Below are positions 22,701 through 33,029 of a DNA stretch of 64,000 bases, one piece after another. This DNA is from Hemerocallis citrina (Eukaryota > Streptophyta > Magnoliopsida > Asparagales > Asphodelaceae), in assembly GCA_017893485.1 (NCBI GenBank), contig CM030364.1, positions 203,356,827 through 203,420,826 on the forward strand. The letters are read 5' to 3'. Each line of letters starts with the position of its first letter. The first letter of the stretch is position 1. A program made the translations under genes and the position numbers. The notes under the pieces were generated by a model. The model did not search any database, was not told where the DNA came from, and saw only the letters and a program-made list of their open reading frames with translations.

Positions 22701-23338
22701 ATTAGAATAGGCTATTCTTGGGTCTTGGATGCATGTAGTATGGGATGCATGCAGATCTAGATTCCCAAGTCTTGCTTGCTTTAGAATAAGTTTGTGATTG
22801 GTGCATTTAGTGGTTAGATCATGGCATACACGAGCACCACATAATTTAGGATGCACATTTTCCTTTTTCATTCAAGATGGTTTGTGATTGCCAGTTTGGA
22901 GGATCGCTGTTACCACCAGCATTGCGTCAGTCGAAGTACTGACGTTCCCTACCTTTTAGGTATCGACTTCTACCTTTCGAGCAGGTGCAGAGATATCAGA
23001 GTCGCACAGCAGAAGACTCAAGCTGAGGAGCAAGCCCCAGGGAAGCAGATTGACTATTCAGCGGAGCTTCGGCAGTGAGCCGTCGACTGCCATTCAGAGA
23101 GAGAGAAGTTGTTAACTTTACAGAAAGGAGTGATGTATGTTGTAATAAGATATACTGAGTTTATGTAATTTGTATTCTTGTCAAGAACAAGATATTGGTT
23201 GTAATCAATGATGTAATGACTCATTTGGCAATAAAAAGTTTTTAAATTTCCATGTTATTACTGTGTTGAGATGCATTTGAAGGTAAAGATTCTGGGAAGT
23301 GTCACGGATATCCGGTAATGGGGATCCGGGGTGCTACA
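19790..23338 (+). mobile_element. E3 5' LTR, 3.55 kb
   Basis: Starts TGTAACACCCTGAATTG and ends CCGGGGTGCTACA. CCCATATACCCC near 20204 is a weak TATA candidate, followed by a purine-rich leader (20260-20350). AATAAA is at 23230. Three copies of a GTAGTATGGGAT palindrome-like motif lie at 22580-22760 and a perfect hairpin at 22925-22944. The 183-residue minus frame at 22151-22702 is not credible as a gene. Confidence 0.9.
22925..22944 (+). promoter_or_regulatory. Perfect hairpin in the E3 5' LTR
   Basis: CGTCAGT-CGAAGT-ACTGACG. The 7-bp arms are identical to those in E1 and E2 although the loop differs. It is followed by TTCCC. The 3' LTR copy (51207-51226) has mutated arms. Confidence 0.6.
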
Positions 23339-23342
23339 GAAG

Positions 23343-23354
23343 TGGTATCAGAGC
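23343..23354 (+). other. E3 primer-binding site (tRNA-iMet)
   Basis: TGGTATCAGAGC, four bases after the LTR end at 23338. Confidence 0.9.
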
Positions 23355-23523
23355 TGACTTCAATTTGTAATCTAACACAGTAAGAAATTTGACTGAAATG
23401 CTAAATGGCTGGGTTTTGTTTGGATTGCAGGAAGGTCAAAACCATGATTGTTTCGTTTTTCCCGTATGTTTGTGATCTTCCCTACATCCAAAACTAACCC
23501 TGTGTGTTTTCTTTCCTTGAAAG

Positions 23524-24558
23524 GTGTCTAGAAGAATCAGAAACAGCCACCGTAGAATGGCTGAGGGCGAAGGCAATAGGACCAACGACACAAACTTCAA
23601 TGTTGAAGCAGAGTTTACCCGTGTATACCAAATGATGGGAGCATTTTTGGAAGCTAGTAGAAACCAAGCACCGCCACAGGTAACACCAGGAGTCGCTACC
23701 CCAGCAGACCCGATAGAGATGGTGGAATCGTTTAAGAAGATGAAATCGCCAGTTTTCGAAGGACTGGTCGACCCCACGGCTGCTGACGACTGGATACGTC
23801 AGGTAGAGACAGTGTTTGAAGTACTAGTGACTCCCGAAGATAGTAAGGTTCGTTTGGCCACAATTCTACTGGAGAAGGATGCCGGAGTTTGGTGGCAGTC
23901 CATGAAGCGTGGTCTTGGAGAGGGACAGGTCACTTGTGAATATTTTCTTGAGGAATTCCGACAGCACTATTTCCCTTTGGATGTGCAAGAGGAGAAAGCA
24001 ATGGAGTTCCATAGCTTGAAGCAAGGAAATATGACCGTCAGGGAATATGAGACAAAGTTTTCTCAGCTATCACGATATGCACCGGAGATGGTCCAGGAGA
24101 AAGCAAAGAAAGCCCTGAGGTTTGAACAAGGGCTCAGGCCAGGACTGAGGTCGAGGATGGTTCCGTTAGGCATCTGCCGATTCGACAAGCTGGTAAGGCG
24201 GGCTGCGGTAACAGAAATGGACATGAGGAGGAGTCAAGACAAGGCCGAGACGAAGAAGATGAGGAAGAAACATATTCTCACCAATGACCAAGACAAGCGG
24301 GACTCAACTCACAAGTCCAGAAAGCTTAACACTAGCAAGGAGACCAACCAGACGGTGGTGTGTTACTTTTGTAAAGAACCAGGTCATTTCAAGAGTCAAT
24401 GCCCGAAAAGATCCTAGACAAGCACTTGTTACAATTGCGGAGAAGCCGGGAATAAGAAATCAGATTGTCCACGACTGCAAGGGAACCCTAATGACCAGTT
24501 ACTAAAGGTGACCGATAAAGGAAAGAAGCCTGTTCGTCAGGGACGAACCTCAGCTTAA
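23524..24558 (+). pseudogene. gag: E3 gag, interrupted by one stop codon before its second zinc knuckle
   Basis: The open part (23524-24417) encodes 297 residues; the true start may be the second Met at 23557 (MAEGEG). Residues about 85-190 carry the capsid signature of PF03732 (Retrotrans_gag): DDWIRQVE, GVWWQSM, EEFRQHYFP, FHSLKQGNMTVREYE. A CCHC knuckle follows at C280-C293. A TAG at 24415-24417 ends the frame. Without it the frame continues to TAA at 24558 and contains a second knuckle whose His is replaced by Asn (CGEAGN…C), ending GKKPVRQGRTSA. The gag forms the particle and binds genomic RNA. No protease or pol follows; a tandem array begins 330 bp later. The stop and the lost His suggest this copy is no longer functional. 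Confidence 0.85.
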
Positions 24559-24889
24559 CTGGGAAGAAGTATGTAATAGTGAGGGCTATCATAGTCGAGA
24601 AATAATAAAATGTTTTGTTGGTTGCATTTTTGCAAGATATGGATGATGAACTTGTACTATGTTCTGTAGCATGATATTATGACTATTATAAAGCATGAAA
24701 GTTTGGGCAGTTGGTCGTCTCGTCTTATACTTATTTTATTAAGTGTTTGGGATAAGGCATAAGGCTGAAATGTTTGCCTTCTCCTTGGTGAGCCTCGTTT
24801 TCTTCTAAAGAAGGAGTGGTCACCGACCCTCTAGAAGTGCAAATCGAGAGCTGGAAGATGCTGAGAACTTGATTTGGGCACTAGAAGGA

Positions 24890-25469
24890 GATATGATGAA
24901 CCGAGAACGATCGTGAGTATGGAGGCTCCAGAATGATCCGCGGAGGGAGATATTCCCCAGCATTCTAGACGAGGGATGAAATAGGCCCCAGAGTGTTCTA
25001 TAGAGAGGGATTGGTCTCCAGTATTCCGGGATGGGAGTGATACTCATGGGGAGTTTGTGTGGTGAGGTCGGCTCCATAATGATCCATGGAGTGAGACATT
25101 CCTCAGTATTCCAGACGAGGGATGAAATGGGACCCAGAATGATCTGTGGAGTAGGATTGGTCTCCAGTATTCCAGGGACGAGAGCGACGCTCGTAAGAAA
25201 GATTGTGTGATGTTGGCTCCAGAATGATCCAGGAAGTGAGATATTCTCCAGTATTCCAGACATGGGATGAAATAGGCCCCAGAATGATCTGTGGAGTGGG
25301 ATTGATCTCCAATATTCCAGGGACGAGAGCAACGTTCATGGGCAAGCTAGTGGGACATTGGCTCCAGAATGATCTAAGGAGTGAGATATTTCCCAGTATT
25401 CCAGACGAGGGATGAAATAGGCCCCAGAATGATCTGTCGAGAGGGATTGATCTCCAGTATTCCGAGGAC
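24890..25469. repeat. 146-bp tandem array of E3, left part
   Basis: GACGAGGGATGAAAT recurs at 24968, 25114, 25259 and 25404 (spacing 145-146 bp). Each unit contains two related halves with CCAGAATGATC and CCAGTATTCC. The array continues right of E4 at 46609-47170. Minus-strand frames of 141-177 residues across it are artefacts (period not a multiple of three, rotating peptides). Confidence 0.9.
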
Positions 25470-25474
25470 GAGAG
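25470..25474 (+). repeat. E4 target site duplication, left copy (GAGAG)
   Basis: GAGAG before TGTTGCC at 25475; GAGAG again at 46604-46608. The joined flanks restore an E3 array unit. Confidence 0.9.
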
Positions 25475-26069
25475 TGTTGCCGCTAAATTTGGTGTGGGGG
25501 CAAACAGATAGTATTTGTGGATTCTTAGGGAAACTGAATAGTAAACCTGTATACCTGTTCCGTCGGGGTATGATCGTCGCTCCTGCCGTACACCTGCAAA
25601 AAGTACGAGACACCGGGGTTGCTCCCGGCGACGCACCCTCCGACGCTCAAGTCAGTAATCTAGAAAGACTATGAAAGAGCGCAAAAACTGGAGAAAGATT
25701 GATTACCTCTTAATGGAGATGGATGGGGGGTATTTATAGGCGTCTTAGGGAACAGATTAGGTATGTAATTCCTGTGTATAGATAAGGAATGTAATCCCTA
25801 ATTCCCAGTGAAAGGATAGATATGAATCAGGGCCGTTGATTAATGTTAATCAGAAACCCTAATTCTACCCTGCTGGACCGGGTGTGTTGCGGGTTGAAGC
25901 CCGCACCCAGTTGAGGTGGATCCATTCGCGGGTTATTGGATCTGTGAGAAGGAGACCCAGTACCCGCTTTAGACCCATTTGTAGGTGAAATTACTGTTTT
26001 ACCCCTGGGCTTCAGGATTCGTGTCCAATTTGGACGGTCTCGATTGAACCCCTATTTTTAGCCACATCA
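25475..26069 (-). mobile_element. E4 3' LTR (595 bp)
   Basis: On the minus strand it starts TGATGTGGCTAAAAATAGG (26069) and ends GCGGCAACA (25475). Minus-strand TATAAATA lies at 25738-25731. Paired with 46010-46603. Confidence 0.92.
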
Positions 26070-26090
26070 TGAGCCCCCCACTCCTAAAGG
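26070..26090 (-). other. E4 polypurine tract
   Basis: The minus strand reads AGGAGTGGGGGGCTCA directly upstream of the 3' LTR. Confidence 0.8.
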
Positions 26091-26529
26091 CTGAGGACGA
26101 TCAGTCTTTGAGGAGTAGTTTGACTGTTTTAGTGGCTAGTGGAGTTGTATCGGAGTCCGAATGGGTGATTTTGAATCCTGAAGTGGGTAGTAAGGTAACT
26201 TCTTCTTTTTTGAAGCCATACGATGTTCCGAGGCCGTATCGAGTTTTTATCTATTATTTCGGGCTATTTATTTAATTTTGCGATGTGTTAACTAATCGTT
26301 CGGGGGGCTTAACAGTACATTCTAGGCAATAATTGTTCGTTCAGGGGCTCAAAAATATCCCCCCGAATTTTTAATTATTTTCTAGAATTTTTAGCTAATT
26401 TTCCCGAATTTTTAGCAATTTTTAAATAAATAAAACGATTTAAATAAATGAAAATCGATTTTTAAATACTAATTTATGACGTGGCATAATCTGGACCTTC
26501 GATCAGCGCAGAGCGCGAATTTCTGAGTA

Positions 26530-27180
26530 ATCAGACGGTCCCCGTTCGTCGGCAGGCTTTTTCGCCGTATACGAGGGTCGGCTCCTCGGCTCCTCGGCTC
26601 GGAGGATCAGCGCCTCGGCTCGGAGGATCAGTGCCTCGGCTCGGTGGACTGGCTCCTCGGCTCGGACCATCCAAGGTACGTGGCATCATCTGGGCCGTCC
26701 ATCTCAGCGTGGATCCCCATAAAACGCCATCTTGTCGTTTAGTGGACGTGGCAGGATCTGGGCCGTCCATCATGACGAGCGCGCTTTTTTACAAGATCCA
26801 ACGGCTGATATGGGTCGGCCTATTTTTTTGCCATATACGAGGGTCAGTTCCTCGTCATCTCGGCTCGGCCTTACACTTTACGAGGTACGAGGGTCGGTTC
26901 CTCGTCTCCTCGGTTCGGAGGATTGGTCCCTCGGCTCGGAGGATGGTTCCTCGGCTCGGTAGATTGGCTCCTCGGCTCGAACCCTCCGAGGTACGTGCTC
27001 AGCGTGGATCCCCATAAAACGCTATCTTGTCGTTTAGTGGACGTGGCAGGATCTGGGCCGTCCATCATGACGAGCGCGCTTTTTTACAAGATCCAACGGC
27101 TGATATGGGTCGGCAAGTTTTTTTGCCATATACGAGGGCTGGTCCCTCGTCATCTCGGCTCGGAGTCTAAGTGGCGTTGG
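26530..27180. repeat. E4 short GC-rich repeats (CTCGGCTCGG) and about 300-bp duplication
   Basis: A block with GGCCGTCCATCATGACGAGC occurs at about 26760 and 27057. Between the copies are runs of GGCTCCTCGGCTCGG-type units. Frames on both strands here are repeat artefacts. Confidence 0.75.
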
Positions 27181-28290
27181 CCGAGGTGCTAAGTTGGATA
27201 CTTTGAAGGTTGCGTCTCTTACTGGTACCATTTTTCCGAGCCCAGTAGCTCGTCTGCTCGACTAAGATGTTCGGAGCTCGGTTGAGCAGGTCGATGGCAG
27301 GCAGTTCGGAAGGTACACGTGGCCGGATCTGGTCCGTCCATCATGGTGCGAATCACGAGGATGGGGTTCAGATCACGAGAAAACGTTATCTTGTTGTTTT
27401 GTGGGCGTGGCGCAATCTGAGCCGTCCATCAAATTCTGACGCGAATTTTGGAGAGATCCGACGGTGATTTTGCCTCGGAAGGATTTTTCTCCATATACGA
27501 GGGTCGGTTCCTCGTCATCTCGGTTCGGAGTCTAAGTGGCGTTGGACGAGGCACTGAGTTGGGTACTTGAAGGTTGCGTCTCTTACTGGTACCACTTTTC
27601 CGAGCCCAGTAGCTCGGCTGCTCGACTAAGCTGTTCGGTAGCTCGGTTGAGCAGGCCGATGGCAGGCAGTTCGGAAGGTACATGTGGCCGGATCTGGTCC
27701 GTCCATCATGATGCGAATCACGAGGATGGGGTTCAGATCACGAGAAAACGTTATCTTGCCATTTTGTGGGCGTGGCGCAATCTGAACTGTCCATCGAATT
27801 CTGATGCGAATTTTGGAGAGATCCGACGGTGATTTTTCCTCGGAAGGATTTTTCTCCATATACGAGGGTCGGTTCCTCGTCATCTCGGCTCGGAGTCTAA
27901 GTGGCGTTGGACGAGGCGCTGAGTTGGGTACTTGAAGGTTGCGTCTCTTACTGGTACCACTTTTCCGAGCCCAGTAGCTCGGCTGCTCGACTAAGCAGTT
28001 CGGTAGCTCGGTTGAGCAGGCCGATGGCAGGCAGTTCGGAAGGTACACGTGACCGGATCTGGTCCGTCCATCATGGTGCGAATCACGAGGATGGGGTTCA
28101 GATCACGAGAAAACGTTATCTTGTCATTTTGTGGGCGTGGTGCAATCTGAACCGTCCATCGAATTCTGACGCGAATTTTGGAGAGATCCGACGGTGATTT
28201 TGCCTCGGAAGGATTTTTCTCCATATACGAGGGTCGGTTCCTCGTCATCTCGGCTCGGAGTCTAAGTGGCGTTGGACGAGGTATGGGGTT
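27170..28290. repeat. E4 365-bp tandem repeat, three copies
   Basis: CTAAGTGGCGTTGG recurs near 27170, 27531, 27896 and 28262. Units contain GCGTCTCTTACTGGTACCA, CCGTCCATCATGGTGCG and CATATACGAGGGTCGG. The array lies between the 3' LTR and the start of the antisense gene, so it occupies that gene's upstream region. Confidence 0.85.
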
Positions 28291-28701
28291 AGATGTTTTT
28301 GATGGGACTCAGTAGCTCGGTTGCTTAGCCAGGCGGTTCGATAGCTTGGCTTGGCAAACCGGTGGCCGAGTCGTGGACTTAAGTAATTTGAGGTTTTTGC
28401 TTTTTCGAAATGTCGCAACTTTTCCGCTTGGCGCTTTGGCTTCTTAGTGGGCCTTTGAGATTCCCAAGGACCCCACTCCACTTGGGGTTATAAGTTTTCA
28501 CTCTCCCACCCCCAAGCTCATTTCTCACTTTTTACTCCAAGATTTCACTTTTGCTCTCTAAGTTCTCTGCTAGCGGCGACTTTTGCTCCAAGGTGGTGAC
28601 GTTAGTTGTCGCGTGGGCCAGGCAATTTCTGGCGAGCACATTCTGACCGTGAACGTCAAATCAAAGGTCAGTCTACTAGCCTTAGCCTTTTTTTACACGA
28701 G

Positions 28702-30915
28702 ATGTCAAGGGTGAACTCGGGTAATGGGGCCTCGTCCTCGGGCGATGAGGGTGCCGAGGAGAGGAGAAGGGCGGAGACCCGGAGGAAGGGAAAACAAGTT
28801 GCCGAGCCGTCTGCAATCGAGGTGAGGCAGGGGAAGAAGAAGAGGTGGGTGGCGACCCCGTATCCCGTGGTCGAGGAGATCATTGTGAATCCGAAGCGAG
28901 CGCCCGAGATGGGACAGTATCCTTCGGTATTGTCTGGGCACTCGGGGGTTAGGCAGTACGAGGGCGACCTCTTGGAGAAAGCAATCTACGGAAAGTCGAA
29001 AGTCCTCGAGGAACCGAACCCGGCTCTCCCTACTAAAGCCGACGAGATTACTTCAGTTCTGTCCGAGAGGGATCTCCATCAGATCAGAAGGGGATTCTCC
29101 ATCCCTCCGGAGTACAAGCTGATGATCCCCGGCCCCGGGATGCGAGCGAATTCCAAGCTAGCATCGTCGGACATGTGCATGTTCGACTTCGACTCCTTGA
29201 ATGCCGGACTGCATTTCCCGTTGCATCCTTTCATTCTCCAGATTCTCGGCTGGTTCTGCCTCGCGCCGACCCAATTCATGCCGAACACATGGCGTCACGT
29301 GAATGCTTTCCTGCTTCAGTGCCGCAAAGCTGAAGTCGAGCCGGACCTAACGGTTTTCCGAGGCATGTATCGGATAAACCGGATGCACAAGACAGAGCAT
29401 CGGTACTACTTGGGGCCGAGGAAGGGTGTTAGGATCATAGAAAACCCGAACTCAATTAAGGGTTGGAAAGAGAAGTATTTTATATTGAGGGGGGAGCCAA
29501 TATTGCAAATTCTGACCCGGTGGAAACCGGAGGTGCCGAAATTTGCGAGGGCCGACTCTGTACTGTCTGCGGCCGAGGAGGAGGTGGCGAGGAAGATCAT
29601 GGCCCTCCCCTTGCTGAGTTGGAGGGAGTTGACGGAGGAGGTGCTGTTCGAGTCCGGCCTTAGCCCCATCGACCCGAGTATGCTCCTGACATCTCATTTA
29701 TTTTCGTTTTTCTTTCAAGTCTTTAGTTCGTCTTGCTGACTCGTTTTTTGTTGTCTGATGCAGAAGCGATGAAGATTGATTTCAACGCTATGATGGCCGA
29801 TAGGTCCAAGTTGGCTGGGGGCAGGAAGAGGAAGAGGGCGACCGCGGCTGCTTCGTCGACTCCGCAGCCCATGGTCGCCTCGACTACCACCCCGCCTCCT
29901 CCGGCTATTGAGGTGCCTCCGGAGTTGGTCGTTGCCGAGGAGCCCTCGGTCCCTGTGGCCCCGACCATGGTTGAGGGGGCCTTTGATGTTAACGCGGCGC
30001 TGGCGCTCGAGGCTCCGCCGTTGACCAAAGCGGCCGAGGAGATCCTGACCGAGCAGCACAAGCAGTTGTTTGTGCCGAACTGGCGGGTGAAGAATCACGA
30101 CGGATTCCTTGGCAACTCGCAGATTTCGGTGCAGGTCGTCAAGCACTTGGCGACCCCGAAGGACAGAGCCGCACTGAAGGCGGGGACGGTCGGCGATGAT
30201 ACCTATGAAGTGGCTCGGTCGCTCGTGTCGGTAAGTTTCTCTTTGCAAATTTCTTCAAGTTTACTTCTCAGCTTATTTATTGCGCTTACCGTTGTCTTCG
30301 CAGGCTACTTGCCACTTCGGCCATCTCCTCGAGACGTTCGCTGAGCAGGAGAAGGAGCTGAAGGCCGCCAGCGACAAGGACAGGGTGGAGAAGGTCAAGG
30401 CGGTTCGGCAACTCGAGGCCGAGCAGAGGCGGGTCGAGGCCCTGGAAGTCCGGGTCGCCGATCTTGTGGCCAACTTGGAGAGAGCCAAGGGGCGACTTGA
30501 TGCGGAGTCTGCCAAGGCCACGAAGACCGCCGAGGAACTGGCCGCGTCGGCGAAGTCTCTAGCCGACCTGAAGGCGGAGAAGGAGGCTCTGGCCGTGAAG
30601 ATTAGGGCCGAGGCAGAGGCCGAGGTCGAGGCTGAGGCGAAGAAACACATGGCCGAGAACATGGAGAGGTCCTATCAGAGGGCACTCGACCATGTTCAGG
30701 ATCGTGTCCTCAGCTTCGAGCGGGTCGGCTACAGACTGTGGCCCGGGTCGCCCTCAGGCGGTGAGGAGGAGGGTGCCGAAGGCGACGAGGTCGAAGGCAA
30801 TGACGAGGAGGAGGAGGCCGACCCGCCTGTGGAGAACGCCCAGGTCGAGGGGAGGATCGAGGGGCCATCTGGCGACGTGCCCGTGGTCGAAGTGGCGACG
30901 CAGGTGGACCCCTGA
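28702..30915 (+). CDS. E4 antisense gene (aORF), exons 1-3: PF04195-like protein with a coiled coil
   Basis: The gene runs antisense to gag-pol. Model: exon 1 28702-29677, intron with GTATGC and GCAG ends, exon 2 29764-30230, intron with GTAAGT and CAG ends, exon 3 30304-30915. Joined, this is 684 codons without a stop. Residues about 115-265 resemble the 'putative gypsy type transposon' domain (PF04195): GFSIPPEYKL, HPFILQILGWF, PNTWRHVNAFL, GWKEKYFILRGE. A basic GRKRKRA near 342 could be a nuclear signal. Residues about 490-610 form an alanine- and charge-rich coiled coil, and the tail is acidic. Extra antisense genes downstream of pol are established for Tat elements; their role is unknown. 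I start at 28702, but an upstream in-frame ATG exists at 28606. A non-consensus donor at 30904 would instead join exon 3 to 31094. Confidence 0.8.
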
Positions 30916-31093
30916 TCCCCTCACAAATTTTTGTAGTTTTTTGTTTTTTTTTTCTTTCAAACAGTGCAATGCCTTTTGCGGACTGGCCACCACTTTTGAT
31001 GAATTAAAAGTGTTGTGTTTTGATTTTGGACTTCTGTCTAAGTGTTTGGTTCGGCCATATAGTACTTCAATGTTGTCCCTTTTTTCATTTCAG

Positions 31094-31810
31094 ATTGTCG
31101 AGCATACTCTTATCACTGCGGCGGCTCGGCGCCGCGCCGAGTTATTTCAGCAGTCCCGGGAGGACCGTCTCGAGGGCGAGGTCCATCTGACGAGGAGAAT
31201 ACTTCATAACTTAGAGAGGAGGTACAGTGAGGTGCTGGTCGAGCTGCACCATCTGTAGATAGTCGAGGCCGAACTATCTGCGAAGGAGAAAGAGTTGGTC
31301 CGGGTTTCGGCCGAACGAGATGACTTCGCAAGGAAGGTAGAACAGTTGCAAAGGGTGACGGTCGATAAGAGCATCGAGGTGACCCACTTGCACCGCGTTA
31401 TATATGACAGCGCCGAGTATCCTGGTTCGGCGAAACTTCCTCGATTCAAAGTGATTGTGAAGGACGACAAGTTGAAGGATCAGATCGTTGAGTTGGAGGA
31501 AGAGGTTGCTCGGCTCAAACCTCAGCCGGTAAGGGCTAATGTCCGGAGCACTTCGTGCACTCACGAAGAGATTGAGCGAGGGATTACATTCTATCAAATG
31601 GCGAGCCGAACCTCCATCGTCGGTCGGACAGCAGCCGACGCCCAAAGTGGAGTAGCGGTGTCCTCGAGCGGTGCTTCAGTTGGAGCGACCGTCAGGGCCA
31701 GCGATGAGGGGGCGTCTCGATTCGTTGGTCTAGAGACGAGCTCGGAGGTCAAGAAGCGTCGACCCAAGGTATCGCTGAACCGGAGCGTCCCCCTTCCGCG
31801 GAGGCAGTAA
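31094..31810 (+). pseudogene. E4 antisense gene, candidate fourth exon with one in-frame stop
   Basis: An acceptor CAG at 31091-31093 (after TTTTTTCATTT) opens a frame reading IVEHTLITAAARRRAE. Splicing from GT at 30904 keeps the frame and would extend the protein to about 919 residues. A single TAG at 31256-31258 interrupts it, where CAG is a likely ancestor; translation would then stop at about 735 residues. The stretch is a second coiled coil (RVSAERDDFARKVEQLQ, DQIVELEEEVARL) followed by a Ser-rich region and a basic end (KKRRPKVSLNR). It could instead be a separate gene. A poly(A) signal lies 78 bp after its end. Confidence 0.55.
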
Positions 31811-31887
31811 TCGGGTCGTGTGGTGTCTTTGGGCTTCCGAACTGTCTCTTGTTGTAATCTTTTTTGTAAATTTATCCAAGTTATATT

Positions 31888-31893
31888 AATAAA
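31888..31893 (+). terminator. Poly(A) signal of the E4 antisense unit
   Basis: AATAAA in TATATTAATAAAATTGG, 78 bp after the TAA at 31808-31810 and preceded by TTGTAA-rich sequence. It suggests one + strand transcript from near 28500 to about 31915. Confidence 0.5.
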
Positions 31894-33029
31894 ATTGGAG
31901 TTGTGCTGCTTGTCGTAGTGTTGTAAATGTGCTGGCTAGGGTAGGCTTGAAATGAACCGCGAGGCGAGTGTTTGTTTCGTCGAGCACCTTGGCCTCGAAA
32001 CTCACTCATTAGCGGGTTTTTGAATCTTGCTCGGCACCTTCCGATGCGACTCGGTGCCGCGGCCGAGTTGTAGCTGTTTCGAAGCTGCGGCCACGCGGCC
32101 TGAGTTGGGGTGCGGGCCCTTGGCCGTTCGAGCATCGTTCTGAAAAGATGGGACCAGTTCCCTAACAGCATTAATGGTGCTCCGGGATCCGTAGGGGCAT
32201 TCCACCTTCCCGAGGGCATTGAGAGTGGTGCCCTTCAATAAATACGCGGCGCTTCAGCTCCCTAGGCGTGACTGTTGGACTCCCGAGGGTCATAATGACA
32301 GTCTCTTGGGGGAAGACTATAAGTACCACACCCCCCTTGTTGTTTGTCATTGCAGTCTTGAGCTCTAGTGGCATCGATGGTGTCTGCCCTTGGGCGGATG
32401 CCAGCCTTGTGAAAAATTCTCACCTCGAGAGGTTCGGAGGGGTGGTCACCCTTCTGCCTTGTTCTTCTGCCGCTCCTGACGGCCACGATGTGGGTGTCAG
32501 GGTCGGGGGAGGACAAGGCAGAAGAGTTGGCGACCGTAGTCCGGACCCGAGGGAAACGCTCTTCGGGAGGATGGGTTGTCGTGCTTCCACCATGATCTTC
32601 TCCTGACTCTGACGGCTCCAAAGTCGGTGTCAGGGTCAGGGGAGATCATGGTGGATGAGGTGATGACCAAAGTCCGGAATCGAGGAGAGGGTTCCCCAAA
32701 ACCATAACCCAAACACTTTCGAGGCTTGGCTGGACACTCGTTCGGCGCGGATCGACTGCGCTCATGTAGGTTGGCGGCCGGAGTGACTGTCGCCGAAGGT
32801 TGGTTCTGATTGCCTGTCGATCGGTGTTTGGGGCCGAGCGAAGTGAGGTGATCAGAGCCGTTGGATGGTGGCACGAATATCGAGGTGGGTCCAGTTCCCA
32901 AGAAAATGTTATCTTTTCATTTTATGGACACGTGGCTTAATCAGGTCCGTTCATCACACTCTAGCACACATTTTGAGACGATCTGACGGTGATTTTGCCT
33001 CGGGAGGTTTTTCGCCATATACGAGGGTC
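31894..33029. other. E4 spacer between antisense gene and 113-bp repeats
   Basis: GC-rich and non-coding as far as I can see. Two partly similar blocks (32465-32560 and 32600-32700) share GTCAGGGTCGGGGGA-like sequence. At 32980-33050 it repeats the CATATACGAGGGTCGG block of the 365-bp array. Confidence 0.5.

Noticed and set aside
22151..22702. 183-residue minus-strand frame in E3's 5' LTR
   Set aside because: It opposes the element, shows no domain, and the 3' LTR copy is broken into shorter frames (50484-50861).
24820..25636. Minus-strand frames of 170 and 177 residues with repeated ILGPISS/FWGLFHP peptides
   Set aside because: They are translations of the 146-bp tandem array, and the pattern continues on the other side of E4.
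26531..28248. Many frames on both strands with RLGPSK, SRPSNSDANFGEIRR and similar peptides
   Set aside because: They repeat with the 365-bp array and start and stop at unit borders; no family resemblance.
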